A stretch of DNA of 64,000 nt, taken from NCBI GenBank assembly GCA_963682055.1, contig OY821741.1:19707211-19771210 (forward strand), written 5' to 3'. Made by a program: the position numbers and the translations under genes. This DNA comes from Primula veris (lineage: Eukaryota; Streptophyta; Magnoliopsida; Ericales; Primulaceae). This document shows, one piece after another, positions 37,801 to 42,897 of this stretch. The notes under the pieces were generated by a model that did not search any database, was not told the origin of the DNA, and saw only the letters and a list, made by a program, of their open reading frames with translations. Every line of letters begins with the position of its first letter. Within the stretch, counting starts at the first letter, position 1.

Positions 37801-39719
37801 CTGCTTGAAGTACAAACTATTAGTAAGTGACTTTGTCATGTACAAGCTCTCCAATTTGAGCCACAATCCAGTTGTAGTGATTTCTTCATAAACTTCTCAT
37901 AGAACCTCATCACTTAAGCAGAAGAAAATAACACTTAGTGCTTTTCCATCGAGTTCTAAAATTTTCTCTTCCGTCATCATTGTAGAAGGTTTTAGTTTTC
38001 CATCTAAAACCTTAGACAACCCCTGATGGGTGTAAAGCACGCATTTTTAACCGCCATAGACCGAAACTATTTTTTTTCATCAAATTTCTCAATTTCAAAT
38101 TTAGCCGCCATATTAAATCTCAGGTACATAACTCAGCTCTGATACCAATTTGTTGTGATGGATCGTTATCCAAGAATTTAATATGGTAATATGATATGAG
38201 AAATAAATAACCGACGGATACAAAATAGTAAATATAGCAACACATTGGACACAACGATATACGGTTCGGCTATGCCTACTGCACGGCGAAACACGGAGAA
38301 TATTTCACTATATATAAGAGGTTACAATGTGGGGACGATCAATAATTACTTGTACAATATTAGTACACAAGTAATTATACCTCACAACACTCGCTATATA
38401 TTTCCTTACACCACTCGTATACACAACTGCAGCTTCTGTTACTGGGATACTCTCACTGATCCTCACTCATAGAACACTTCTGTTATGTTCTATTTGGGAT
38501 GAGATGGGATGCCTTTAGAAGCCACTAACATTGCCCATTTATAGGCAAACGTCCTTCCATGTGAATACAAGGAAATAGACAAGTCCAAAAAGAAATAGTA
38601 GGGCTTGTCCCTTTTACTTTGAAAACTAAATCTCACACCTGGGAATTGACAATATGGCCGACATATTTTAATTGTGAATATGTGGCTAAATCTTTTTCAA
38701 ATGTTTCAAAAAATTTATCATCCTCGAGTGCATACAAACCGTTGAGCATTTCATCATAATGTTTTCGTTACTTATACGAGTAAACACAAGTTATAAGGCT
38801 CTTTGAAATGAGTTTTTTAAAATAGAACCATTTTCATACTTGTTTAATTTTTTAAAACACAAAACTCTTTTATGTATAGGAGATGATTGAAAGCAAATAT
38901 ACAAATGCCAAGATATACATTTTCTTTACATCAACACATTCAAATGCATATTTAAACTTAAAACATTATTTTTTCTTCTTCTTCTAATCACTCGTCAATT
39001 TAATTTTTCTAACTTTTGGTTTTTGCATAATATTGAACAGATGCATTATGTGTAGAGCCGAAGCTCATCAACTATATTCCAAAAAACCCATATTTGATGC
39101 ACTTGGGGTTCAACTTTTTGCAGTTGTCCATGAATACATAGAGTCTGAGGTATTTAACTGTTCACTTGAGATGCTTGTTTTTCATTTATTTCAGCATTGT
39201 TTATCAAAGGGAGCTACAACAAAAAACAAAAAAAGATGATTTTTCTTACCTTGATGGTTTAGGTTGTAGAGTTTTGGCCTCGATATTGGGGCGGTTCTGT
39301 ACTTTTCGACCAAGATATGGGCTTTTTCAAAGCTCTCGGAGGAGGACACCTTCTTAAGGAAAAGTTCTTATCAGGATTTCTCTTTAACTTACGAGCGATT
39401 GCAAATTACAAGCGAGCAAAAGCAATGGGAATAAAACAAAATTTCAAGGGGGGAGGAGAAATTAAAGGTGGGCTATTTATAGTTGGTAGAGAAAAAAGCA
39501 GAATCGCCTATCAGTTTGTAGAAAGAAATTTTGGGGATTGGGCTCCTCTTGATGAAGTTATTCATATTTGTACTAAGTTACAGGTATTGCTTGTTAATAT
39601 CTAGTCTGGCGTCATTTTTTTCGATTTTTTGCAGGAATTTTTTTTGTAATGATTAGCTCTTTGTATTCGTGCAGAACCGATCACAAAGTCACGGGCATCT
39701 TTTGAAGGATCATGATTAA
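4665..39719 (+). CDS. SAM-like + peroxiredoxin-like 2 (AhpC/TSA_2) protein, five exons, intron 2 of 32.9 kb
   Basis: I join 4665-4817, 5626-6134, 39041-39149, 39263-39583 and 39675-39719: 1137 nt, 378 residues, no internal stop, all junctions GT-AG and phase-consistent. Residues 1 to about 100 form a SAM-like helical region ([20 protein letters not shown]; later [17 protein letters not shown]). From about residue 185 to 365 the protein matches the thioredoxin-fold PRXL2/FAM213-type domain: [12 protein letters not shown] then [61 protein letters not shown] and [17 protein letters not shown]. The CxxC redox motif is C222-C225. The family is linked to thiol redox control; the substrate in plants is unknown to me. 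All exons keep coding quality on both sides of the retrotransposon nest, so the gene may still work if the giant intron is spliced. The alternative is a split, dead gene. Confidence 0.85.
5626..6134 (+). CDS. PRXL2-like gene exon 2
   Basis: The exon starts after TTTTAG (acceptor 5624-5625) with [11 protein letters not shown] and ends GG|GTGAAT, leaving two bases (GG) of a Gly codon. Without splicing the frame hits TGA at 6136-6138. It codes residues 52-220 plus two bases of residue 221. Confidence 0.85.
6162..6166. repeat. Target-site duplication of copia level 1, left (TGTTT)
   Basis: Pairs with TATTT at 38664-38668, with one G/A difference. Confidence 0.6.
6167..6676 (-). repeat. 3' LTR of the level-1 copia element
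   Basis: On the minus strand it starts TGTCAGCAGTG and ends ...CCGTCACAACA. It is closely similar over its length to 38151-38663. Confidence 0.85.
6677..6694 (-). other. Polypurine tract of the level-1 copia element
   Basis: The complement reads TGAGTGGGAGATT directly before the 3' LTR. Confidence 0.65.
6751..6861 (-). pseudogene. C-terminal end of copia RNase H
   Basis: The minus frame reads [19 protein letters not shown] then HCLDW and a stop (TGA at 6751-6753). This is the typical copia pol C-terminus (ENPADMLTK...KF..CLDL). Everything N-terminal of it is absent. Confidence 0.8.
6859..6863. repeat. Target-site duplication AATAC, left (Tat level 2)
   Basis: Identical to 36953-36957. Confidence 0.85.
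6864..7472 (-). repeat. 3' LTR of the level-2 Tat element
   Basis: On the plus strand it starts TAATAAAGCATTAAC (TG end mutated to TA) and ends TATGTTCTATCA. It is closely similar to 36348-36952. It contains a plus-sense tandem duplication, AATAAAGCATTAAC, at 6866 and 6901. Confidence 0.9.
7473..7488 (-). other. Polypurine tract of the level-2 Tat element
   Basis: The complement reads GAATTCAGGGAGCACT directly before the 3' LTR. Confidence 0.5.
7684..8089 (+). pseudogene. Antisense unit 1: short coiled-coil protein with own TATA box
   Basis: TATA box TTATAAAAGG at 7684-7693, ATG at 7749 ([20 protein letters not shown]), then a frameshift near 7850 into a frame ending at 8089 ([40 protein letters not shown]). 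AATAAA lies at 8166. The product would be about 110 residues, mostly charged helix. I do not recognise the family. It is coded opposite to the Tat gag-pol strand, between integrase and 3' LTR. The gene-like layout is seen directly; a function is unknown. Confidence 0.55.
8493..8861 (+). CDS. Antisense unit 2: 90-residue coiled-coil protein with own TATA box
   Basis: TATAAATA at 8493-8500, ATG at 8589 ([20 protein letters not shown]), stop at 8859-8861. The middle is a predicted coiled coil with regular Leu/Met spacing ([28 protein letters not shown]). The frame is uninterrupted over 90 codons, unlike its neighbours. The layout matches units 1, 3 and 4 (TATA, 65-150 bases, ATG, helical product, T-rich tail), which suggests descent by tandem duplication. 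Family unknown. Confidence 0.55.
   Translation, partial: YKYPILACFSSLSLHISSSCYIFLFCKLATFNMSAPFTKSTLALQVEAFEASYVNVQRMLCDAEGELQIMCYHHTEMVRELTWLRAELDYCRHARQTLVEENNMLRRNPSLQDTVSLVGPSH
9171..9227 (+). repeat. Perfect 29-bp tandem duplication upstream of antisense unit 3
   Basis: The unit TCAGTCAAAGATGCATGTTC plus CCAAGTATTG occurs twice in a row without change, about 25-80 bases before the TATA box of unit 3. Confidence 0.75.
9252..9838 (+). pseudogene. Antisense unit 3: coiled-coil protein with one internal stop
   Basis: TATAAATA at 9252-9259. The frame from ATG 9401 ([20 protein letters not shown]) runs to TAG 9602-9604 and continues in the same frame ([40 protein letters not shown]) to TGA 9836-9838. 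The heptad-like Leu pattern lies on both sides of the stop. The TAG therefore breaks one older ORF of about 145 residues. Unrecognised family, antisense cargo of the Tat element. Confidence 0.5.
9962..10125 (+). repeat. Three-copy ~63-bp tandem repeat upstream of antisense unit 4
   Basis: Each copy contains TTGCACC(G/A)CTT followed by TTTTTCGTATTTTG-like sequence and a T-rich end. The third copy runs into the TATA box of unit 4. Confidence 0.7.
10131..10581 (+). pseudogene. Antisense unit 4: charged helical protein with one internal stop
   Basis: TATAAATG at 10131-10138 and ATG at 10225: [20 protein letters not shown], then [20 protein letters not shown] and a charged helix. TGA at 10453-10455 interrupts, and the same frame continues ([29 protein letters not shown]) to TAG 10579-10581. 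AATAAA follows at 10668. The N-terminus is basic and Pro-rich, the rest looks like coiled coil. Not recognised. Confidence 0.5.
11698..13700 (+). pseudogene. Antisense unit 5: Transposase_28-like protein with coiled-coil tail (Tat aORF), introns
   Basis: After an acceptor TTTATCAG at 11697, the frame [58 protein letters not shown] resembles the PF04195 'putative gypsy type transposon' domain (Transposase_28). This domain is known as an antisense ORF of Tat elements. TAG at 12163-12165 interrupts, and the frame continues to 12498 with a shift near 12470 (PPKRARV, acidic stretch). Later exons lie near 12831-13210 and 13284-13700, split by a clear GT-AG intron (13211-13283). The last exon is a coiled coil ([34 protein letters not shown]). 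Several stops, so decayed. Confidence 0.6.
14076..15362 (+). pseudogene. Antisense unit 6: coiled-coil protein with acidic tail, introns
   Basis: The first frame ([20 protein letters not shown]; 14076-14324) continues past a TGA near 14322 to 14627 ([20 protein letters not shown]). Acceptor-like TTCTTATAG at 14710 and GTTCAG at 14966 precede further exon pieces. The last runs to TAA 15360-15362 with an acidic/Ser tail ([23 protein letters not shown]). The design, helical body plus acidic C-terminus, resembles unit 5. Family not recognised. Confidence 0.45.
15388..15589 (+). repeat. Duplicated 37-bp motif
   Basis: ATTGTTGCCTCCGTAACGCG followed by GGCTCGTAC occurs near 15388 and again, with few changes, near 15553. 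It shares GTTGCCTCCG with the array that follows. Confidence 0.6.
15640..16905 (-). repeat. Hairpin-forming ~92-bp tandem array in the 3' region of the Tat element
   Basis: About 13 units (spacing mostly 90-94 bp, with one 43-bp half step and one 144-bp step) lie right after the integrase C-terminus. Each unit has two related halves, CCTTCGGTTCGTTGAAGG and CCTCCGGTTCGTTGGAGG, joined by GACTTGTTCGGGACTTAAAC and a T-rich spacer. Each half is a 5-bp stem with an 8-base loop. Stem pairs differ between halves in a compensatory way (CCTTC/GAAGG against CCTCC/GGAGG). Arrays in the 3' untranslated region are known for Tat/Ogre elements. Confidence 0.85.
16870..18126 (-). pseudogene. Integrase of the level-2 Tat element
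   Basis: The minus-strand reading shows the zinc-binding HEGSYGAH...CDKCQ (HHCC), the core [24 protein letters not shown] and [11 protein letters not shown], and the C-terminal [16 protein letters not shown] and NLKKYYMQ. Catalytic residues of the DDE triad are D, D and, at the third position, Asp instead of the usual Glu (GQAD for GQAE). In-frame stops break it near 17975 (GY-stop-WPY) and 17795 (GNI-stop-YLI). Only the last 217 codons (from 17523) are open. Not functional. Confidence 0.85.
18127..18810 (-). pseudogene. Second, archaeal-type RNase H (aRNH) of the Tat element
   Basis: The frame [35 protein letters not shown] and [14 protein letters not shown] matches the extra RNase H that marks Tat-lineage Ty3/gypsy elements: NNEAEYEA carries the catalytic Glu and HADALA the conserved His-Asp. 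The N-terminal part (18640-18810) is frameshifted. It lies between RT-RNase H and integrase as expected. Confidence 0.8.
18877..20240 (-). pseudogene. Reverse transcriptase and first RNase H of the level-2 Tat element
   Basis: The RT frame 19875-18877 holds [53 protein letters not shown] and the active site VYIDDMVIK (YxDD). The RNase H start ([20 protein letters not shown]) then loses frame near 18980. The piece 20240-20058 is the pol stretch just upstream, separated from RT by a stop and frame change near 19880-20055. It copies element RNA into DNA in intact relatives; here it is broken. Confidence 0.85.
20277..21212 (-). pseudogene. gag C-terminus and protease of the level-2 Tat element
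   Basis: The 311-codon frame starts in late gag ([20 protein letters not shown], a CX(n)HX4H/C zinc-type motif) and ends in protease: [20 protein letters not shown], then [18 protein letters not shown]. The catalytic triplet, normally D-(T/S/G)-G followed by S/A, is D-Q-E-A here, so the protease should be dead although the frame is open. Confidence 0.8.
21243..22218 (-). pseudogene. gag capsid part of the level-2 Tat element, left of nested element
   Basis: The minus reading contains the retrotransposon gag (capsid) domain: [56 protein letters not shown]. It is preceded by a Pro/Arg-rich part (22200-21886). Frames change near 21835 and 21290. At 22219 the capsid region is cut by the level-3 element; gag resumes at 35495. 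Confidence 0.8.
22219..22223. repeat. Target-site duplication GCCCT, left (Tat level 3)
   Basis: Identical to 35490-35494. Confidence 0.85.
22224..23512 (+). repeat. 5' LTR of the level-3 Tat element
   Basis: Starts TGTTGATATGTAAAATTTAC and ends GTGTGAAACA. It contains a TATA box (CTATAAATAGAG near 22586), a roughly 36-bp repeat of CTCCGCTCCTCC-type units near 22656-22745, and about four copies of a ~100-bp unit starting GATCTTCAGGAACGACTACA between 22817 and 23230. Confidence 0.92.
22586..22597 (+). promoter_or_regulatory. TATA box in the level-3 LTR
   Basis: GCTATAAATAGAGG is the best core promoter in the LTR; the same motif is in the 3' LTR near 34575. Confidence 0.6.
23518..23536 (+). 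other. Primer binding site of the level-3 Tat element
   Basis: TGGCACACCCGATGGGACC lies five bases after the LTR end. The matching tRNA cannot be named without a search. Confidence 0.6.
23588..25855 (+). pseudogene. gag of the level-3 Tat element
   Basis: ATG at 23588 (MAPKKDSSK) follows the primer site. A low-complexity N-terminal part leads to the capsid domain: [76 protein letters not shown]. Stops in the same frame fall at 24349-24351 and 24695-24697. The last piece (24698-25855) has a zinc-like segment [20 protein letters not shown] and an acidic/lysine-rich tail. The protein would form the particle core in intact relatives. Confidence 0.85.
25856..28049 (+). pseudogene. gag-pol linker and protease of the level-3 Tat element
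   Basis: The frame 25916-26953 ends in a retropepsin-type domain: [56 protein letters not shown]. The catalytic Asp is in LLDGGSA, normal for this lineage. TAA at 25853 and the stop at 26951-26953 break it from its neighbours. Between 26954 and 28049 only short shifted frames remain (for example [34 protein letters not shown]), matching the usual spacer before RT. Confidence 0.8.
28050..31100 (+). pseudogene. RT, RNase H, second RNase H and integrase of the level-3 Tat element
   Basis: An open 801-codon frame (28050-30455) carries RT ([35 protein letters not shown], active site CYIDDIVVK), RNase H ([19 protein letters not shown]), the archaeal-type RNase H ([36 protein letters not shown]) and the integrase start ([33 protein letters not shown]). 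TAA at 30453-30455 and TGA near 30606 interrupt integrase, which then runs to 31100 with GLAEAFNKT (third catalytic Glu kept) and a C-terminal [17 protein letters not shown] in this copy looks intact, the integrase does not. Confidence 0.88.
31190..31359 (+). repeat. Duplicated AACTACGT...GTAGGCAT motif in the 3' untranslated region
   Basis: Two copies (31190-31255 and 31292-31359) start GAACTACGTTTG(A/G)CTTGATCC, then GGGTA(C/T)GTAGGCAT and TTATTTCAAG. A very similar block occurs downstream of integrase in other plant Ty3/gypsy families, to my knowledge. Role unknown. Confidence 0.65.
32097..32665 (+). repeat. 22-bp tandem array in 110-bp pentamers
   Basis: The monomer is GAAGTCACCGAAGAAGATTG plus TT (22 bp), repeated about 25 times with variants. 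The marker AAGCTCTTC(G/C)AAAT recurs at 32231, 32341, 32451 and 32561, exactly 110 bp apart, so five monomers form a higher-order unit. Since 22 is not a multiple of 3, open frames through it are an artefact of a stop-free monomer. Confidence 0.88.
32666..34200 (+). other. 3' untranslated region of the level-3 Tat element
   Basis: AT-rich, with several A-runs (33060-33080, 33168-33178, 34060-34075) and no credible ORF. It separates the tandem array from the polypurine tract. Confidence 0.6.
34201..34212 (+). other. Polypurine tract of the level-3 Tat element
   Basis: CGAGGGGGCATT directly precedes the 3' LTR. Confidence 0.65.
34213..35489 (+). repeat. 3' LTR of the level-3 Tat element
   Basis: Starts TGTTGACACGTAAAATTTAC, ends GTGTGAAACA. 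It matches 22224-23512 with scattered substitutions and small indels. Confidence 0.92.
35490..35494. repeat. Target-site duplication GCCCT, right (Tat level 3)
   Basis: Identical to 22219-22223. Confidence 0.85.
35495..36271 (-). pseudogene. gag N-terminal part of the level-2 Tat element, right of nested element
   Basis: ATG at 36269-36271 ([20 protein letters not shown]) lies close to the primer site and opens a 230-codon frame with a helical start ([18 protein letters not shown]) and a Pro/Ser-rich linker ([20 protein letters not shown]). TGA at 35579-35581 ends it. The remainder to 35495 is the same gag cut by the level-3 insertion and continues at 22218. Confidence 0.75.
36329..36345 (-). 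other. Primer binding site of the level-2 Tat element
   Basis: The complement reads TGGCACCGTCTGTACAC, close to the TGGCGCCGTCTGTGGG site I know from Tat-type elements. It lies two bases from the LTR. Confidence 0.7.
36348..36952 (-). repeat. 5' LTR of the level-2 Tat element
   Basis: On the plus strand TGATAAAGCATTAACTTTG ... TATGTTCTATCA, 605 bp. Partner of 6864-7472. Confidence 0.9.
36953..36957. repeat. Target-site duplication AATAC, right (Tat level 2)
   Basis: Identical to 6859-6863. Confidence 0.85.
36958..38111 (-). pseudogene. copia gag and start of protease (level 1)
   Basis: Translation starts at [13 protein letters not shown] (38111). A frameshift in an A-run follows, then [14 protein letters not shown]-stop-EVYEEI and [14 protein letters not shown] (UBN2/retrotran_gag_2 type capsid). 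A second break near 37520-37560 precedes the zinc knuckle [14 protein letters not shown] (CX2CX4HX4C) and the protease motif [13 protein letters not shown] with catalytic DSG. The reading ends at [12 protein letters not shown] where the Tat element inserted. There are several stops and frameshifts, so it is not functional. Confidence 0.85.
38130..38150 (-). other. Primer binding site of the level-1 copia element
   Basis: The complement reads TGGTATCAGAGCTGAGTTAT, three bases from the LTR end. It matches the usual plant initiator-Met tRNA primer site. Confidence 0.85.
38151..38663 (-). repeat. 5' LTR of the level-1 copia element
   Basis: Partner of 6167-6676. It starts TGTTGTGATGG on the plus strand and ends GGCCGACA. 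Confidence 0.85.
38664..38668. repeat. Target-site duplication of copia level 1, right (TATTT)
   Basis: Pairs with TGTTT at 6162-6166. Confidence 0.6.
38669..39040 (+). other. Original 3' part of PRXL2-like intron 2
   Basis: T-rich intron sequence with the branch/polypyrimidine region (TTTTTCTAACTTTTGG near 39003) and acceptor TTGAACAG. It holds no gene. Confidence 0.65.
39041..39149 (+). CDS. PRXL2-like gene exon 3 (CxxC motif)
   Basis: Acceptor TTGAACAG ends at 39040. The first base, A, completes the Gly221 codon (GG+A), followed by [10 protein letters not shown]. Donor GAG|GTATTT is at 39150. The frame is restored exactly across the 32.9 kb intron. Confidence 0.85.
39263..39583 (+). CDS. 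PRXL2-like gene exon 4
   Basis: Acceptor GGTTTAG ends at 39262. Exon 4 runs from [11 protein letters not shown] to [10 protein letters not shown] (residues 258-364) and ends CAG|GTATTG. Phase is 0 on both sides. Confidence 0.85.
39675..39719 (+). CDS. PRXL2-like gene exon 5 (last)
   Basis: Acceptor TCGTGCAG ends at 39674. The exon codes [14 protein letters not shown] and TAA at 39717-39719. The stop codon overlaps the target duplication of the MITE that starts at 39720. Confidence 0.7.
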   Translation, partial: NRSQSHGHLLKDHD

Positions 39720-40494
39720 TAGGGCTGTAATTAAAATCCGCGCATCCGTTAATCCGATCCGAACGGTTGGTTTGGTTAGTATTGGTTTAAGTTTTGAATA
39801 CTAATGGTTTAATTTTGCATTCAAAAATTTCAATTCCGTTCTTAATGGTTTGGTACTTTCAATTCTCTTAATCTGAACCAGAACAATCCGGTCCAAACTA
39901 TTGAATCAAATCCAAACCATTAAACTCAATTCGTTATACTCATTAAAAACAATCATTATTATTACCCTACTTATCTACTTATGAAAACAAACTTAAAACT
40001 CCTTCCATATACATGAGGAATAATAAACGAACATATATATACTCTTTAATCTAATGAACAATAATAATTATGCGATACATTTCAAATGTTTTTAACTTTT
40101 ATATTCTCCCACTACTGCTTCATATTTCTTTATTTTCTAACCGAATTAATATGTTATTATGCATTGTTTGTTTGATTAAGTAGAGTATATGAAATATGTT
40201 TGTCCTTCTTATAAGTGTTGGTTATATATTGTTTGAAATCATTTTTCACATTATTTTTGTTTATGAATAATTGTCATTATAATATGTATTAATTTAGATT
40301 AAAGAACGAATGACAAGAATGATTAAAAACCGAATTCGATCCCAATTCGCACCGAACCATGGAATCCATAAAAGGTTTGGTTTGTATTGAAAAAATAAAT
40401 GGTTTGGTTTGGATTCAAAATTTCACAATCCGTTCTTAATGGTTTGGTTTAGGATTAACGATAATCCGTTTAAATCCGAACCATTTACACCATA
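39720..40494. mobile_element. hAT-like MITE 1 abutting the PRXL2-like stop codon
   Basis: A 775-bp noncoding element with imperfect terminal inverted repeats (TAGGGCTGTAATT... and the complement of ...TTTACACCATA). It is flanked by ATGATTAA (39712-39719) and ATGATTAC (40495-40502), an 8-bp target duplication with one difference at its edge. Internally it has inverted, repeated GGTTTGG/CCAAACC and CCGAACC motifs. The 8-bp duplication points to the hAT superfamily. No transposase. Confidence 0.65.
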
Positions 40495-40675
40495 ATGATT
40501 ACTAATAAGCAACACTATCTTTTCGATGTATGTTTTAGATGTTTAAGATATGGATCCTTATGAAATTACTGGTACCAAGTAATTTCTCTATGCATATATA
40601 TAGCCCTGGTACTTAATCTCCTCGCCTATGGAGGAAAGAGAGTTGCTTATGTTTATAAATATTGTCGGTTGTTAC

Positions 40676-41156
40676 CAGTGTTTTAAATAGCGTTATCGCT
40701 ATCGTAGCGTTTTTTCGAGAGAAACGCTAAAAACGCTAATAGCGTTGCTATATAGCGCTTTGCGGTGTATTTTTTTTTTCCTAAATATGCACTAAACTTT
40801 AGAATATATAACCAAAAAAAAAGAAATGTATAGATAGTAATAAAATGCACTAAACTTGTTGTTGGTGAGTTTTCAACTTGGGGTCTGCTGGAAATTACAG
40901 CACTGTCTCAACCATCTGGACTGCAGACACTTTTATGAAAATTAAACAATATATATTAATTATGTAGATCCGCTGTTTTTTTTAACTCGCTATTTACGCT
41001 TTTGGTCCAGAATTTCGCGCTTTTTGCGCTTTTGGTCCCCTATAGCGCGATTTTAGCGCAATTCCACCCAAAATCGTGATTTTTCGTTGCGTTTTTTTCC
41101 AAAAAAACGCTATTTCGCGCTACGTAGTGCTATGTAGCGTGAATTTTAAAACAGAG
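40676..41156. mobile_element. hAT-like MITE 2
   Basis: A 481-bp element flanked by a perfect 8-bp duplication GTTGTTAC (40668-40675 and 41157-41164). The ends are CAGTGTTTTAAATAGCG and the complement of GAATTTTAAAACAGAG. Subterminal parts are packed with GCGCT/AGCGC/AACGCT motifs on both sides, able to fold back. No coding capacity, so a nonautonomous hAT-type element. Confidence 0.8.
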
Positions 41157-41164
41157 GTTGTTAC

Positions 41165-42434
41165 TACATTATACTCTGGTTATGTTAAGTCTTTTACGTA
41201 TATTTTGTAATTATTAGTCACCATCTGACCATATTTTGAATGCCTTGGTTCAAAAAAATTCTTTTTCATTAAAAAACAAGAGGATATATGAAGTGTTCTA
41301 AAACCGTCCTGTACTCTGATACTCTATAACTGCATACTAGCCTGTATTAATTACGAGTAGTAATTAGTTTCGCATATGCATTAGGCCGGAAACTACAAAG
41401 ACTATGTTTCTTTGGTTGCATACTTAAAGACAAAGTTCCAAATGTGTATTGAATTTTGAATGGTAAAAGAAAAGCTAACAATTGGTTTGGTCAAAGATTT
41501 TTGGTATGTGATTTAAAATGTATAGCCCTGTAATCTTTTAATCTCCATCTCAGTAATCTTTTAATAAATTTAATAGCCCTGTGCTGCAATTCCAGCGTAC
41601 TTGTATGCCAAAAGTGAGGCTTGAATCAACCAGTTCAGAGTTTCAAACAATTACGAAAAGAGCATTATGGCAATCCTCACATGCTCAAGGGTTTTCACCA
41701 CTCGACTGCCACGAGGAATGAAAATCATCTCAAAAGCAAATAGCAAGCCTTTTGCTATGAATATTTAGCAACTTTATCTTTTCCAAGTCTGCAGCAACAT
41801 GAAGTGTTCGAGCTTACATCATGTACATATCAATGTTTTAAAATAACGCAACCAATAGCATCAGCGTTGAAATTTCTTGACGAGAATAGTATTTTAATAT
41901 TTTCCTTATTTCTTGGATTGACTAAACAAATCAATCACGCAAGTACAATGATCTTGAATCATCCCATACTTTGAAACCATTAAGTTAATTGTTTAAGCTT
42001 GGAAAACAACTAACCTTTTTAAACTAACCTTGCTGTACTGTAAAGTGCAAACTGAAAGGACCCCATTGGAAGTGAATCCGTCTGATTAATAGTTTGCAAG
42101 CATTTTTTCGGATTAATAATTATCTCAAAAACTTTTCCAGAACAGGCATACCAAAGAGGACAGTTCAAAAACTTTTTCAGTTCCTACAAATCCGTTTCTG
42201 AAAAATTATAAAATTTTATTTTCCAAGTCAGACAATCCAAATTCAAGCTCCACTGCCACGTCATAAAGACCATTTTCAATCCAGAGATTTTCCTACGGAA
42301 ATTTTATTTACACGCCGTAAGTTTTCAATGAATTTCCAAACAAACCTCTACTTTTCATCTCATAGAACACTCGATGAATTCCCTTTGCACACTCGAAACC
42401 ATTAAGGATTCCACTCCTTTTGTATGCCTGATAA
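41165..42434. other. Intergenic; no gene seen
   Basis: AT-rich sequence without a supportable ORF or repeat. Confidence 0.5.
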
Positions 42435-42670
42435 GGGGACTTACACAGAAAGGGATGGAAATTGAATAGAGAAGCTGTTAATGTATTCAGGCAAATGAGG
42501 TTTGAAGGACCAATTCGTGTTCAAATGTATTGGCAGCTCTGCGAGCTTTTACTAGCACTGAATGAAGGTAAACAAATACATGCTTACAAATCTAGGACAA
42601 GATTCATGAACCATGTTTCTGTCAGTAGGGTTCTTGTTGACCCGTCTTCCAAGTATATAACTATATAAGA
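42435..42670 (+). pseudogene. PPR protein relic
   Basis: The frames read GLTQKGMEIE, then after a shift near 42460 REAVNVFRQMRFEG, then LLALNEGKQIHAY and NHVSVSRVLVDPSSKY. This is the PPR pattern A(L/V)..F..M...G, ...ALxxGKQIHAY, ...VxVxxALVDMYSKC of PLS-type pentatricopeptide repeat proteins, which edit or process organelle RNA. Only about 1.5 repeats remain, so it is a decayed fragment. Confidence 0.7.
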
Positions 42671-42897
42671 ATGAAATATGCAGAGACCATTTCCAAAAAA
42701 AAAAAGAGTAATATAAACAGAAGAGGAACTTGGAAGAGTTCAACACTAATTCAGCAAAAAAAAATAGAAGGTTCAATGTGCTTACTTTTAATTGAGAGTT
42801 CAGATGGAACTTCGAAATTCTAACAAGGGAAACGCACGTACCAACTCAAAATACATAACTGCACAAATATTACATATTCAGAATTGTCGCTGCCACT

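Larger units (their letters stand above)
6167..38663 (-). mobile_element. Level 1: Ty1/copia element, minus strand, internally deleted
   Basis: Two matching LTRs (6167-6676 and 38151-38663, 510 and 513 bp) face the minus direction. The primer site is left of the right LTR (complement of TGGTATCAGAGC), and the polypurine tract (complement GTGGGAGATT) is right of the left LTR. Flanking 5-mers are TGTTT (6162-6166) and TATTT (38664-38668), a target duplication with one transition. The remaining inside is gag plus protease (36958-38111) and the last codons of RNase H (6751-6861). Integrase, RT and most of RNase H are missing. The level-2 Tat element sits between them. Confidence 0.85.
6135..39040 (+). 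other. Giant intron 2 of the PRXL2-like gene
   Basis: The GT at 6135 and AG at 39040 bound 32,906 bp. Only 6135-6166 and 38669-39040 (about 400 bp) are original intron; the rest is the copia/Tat/Tat nest and one target-duplication copy. Confidence 0.8.
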
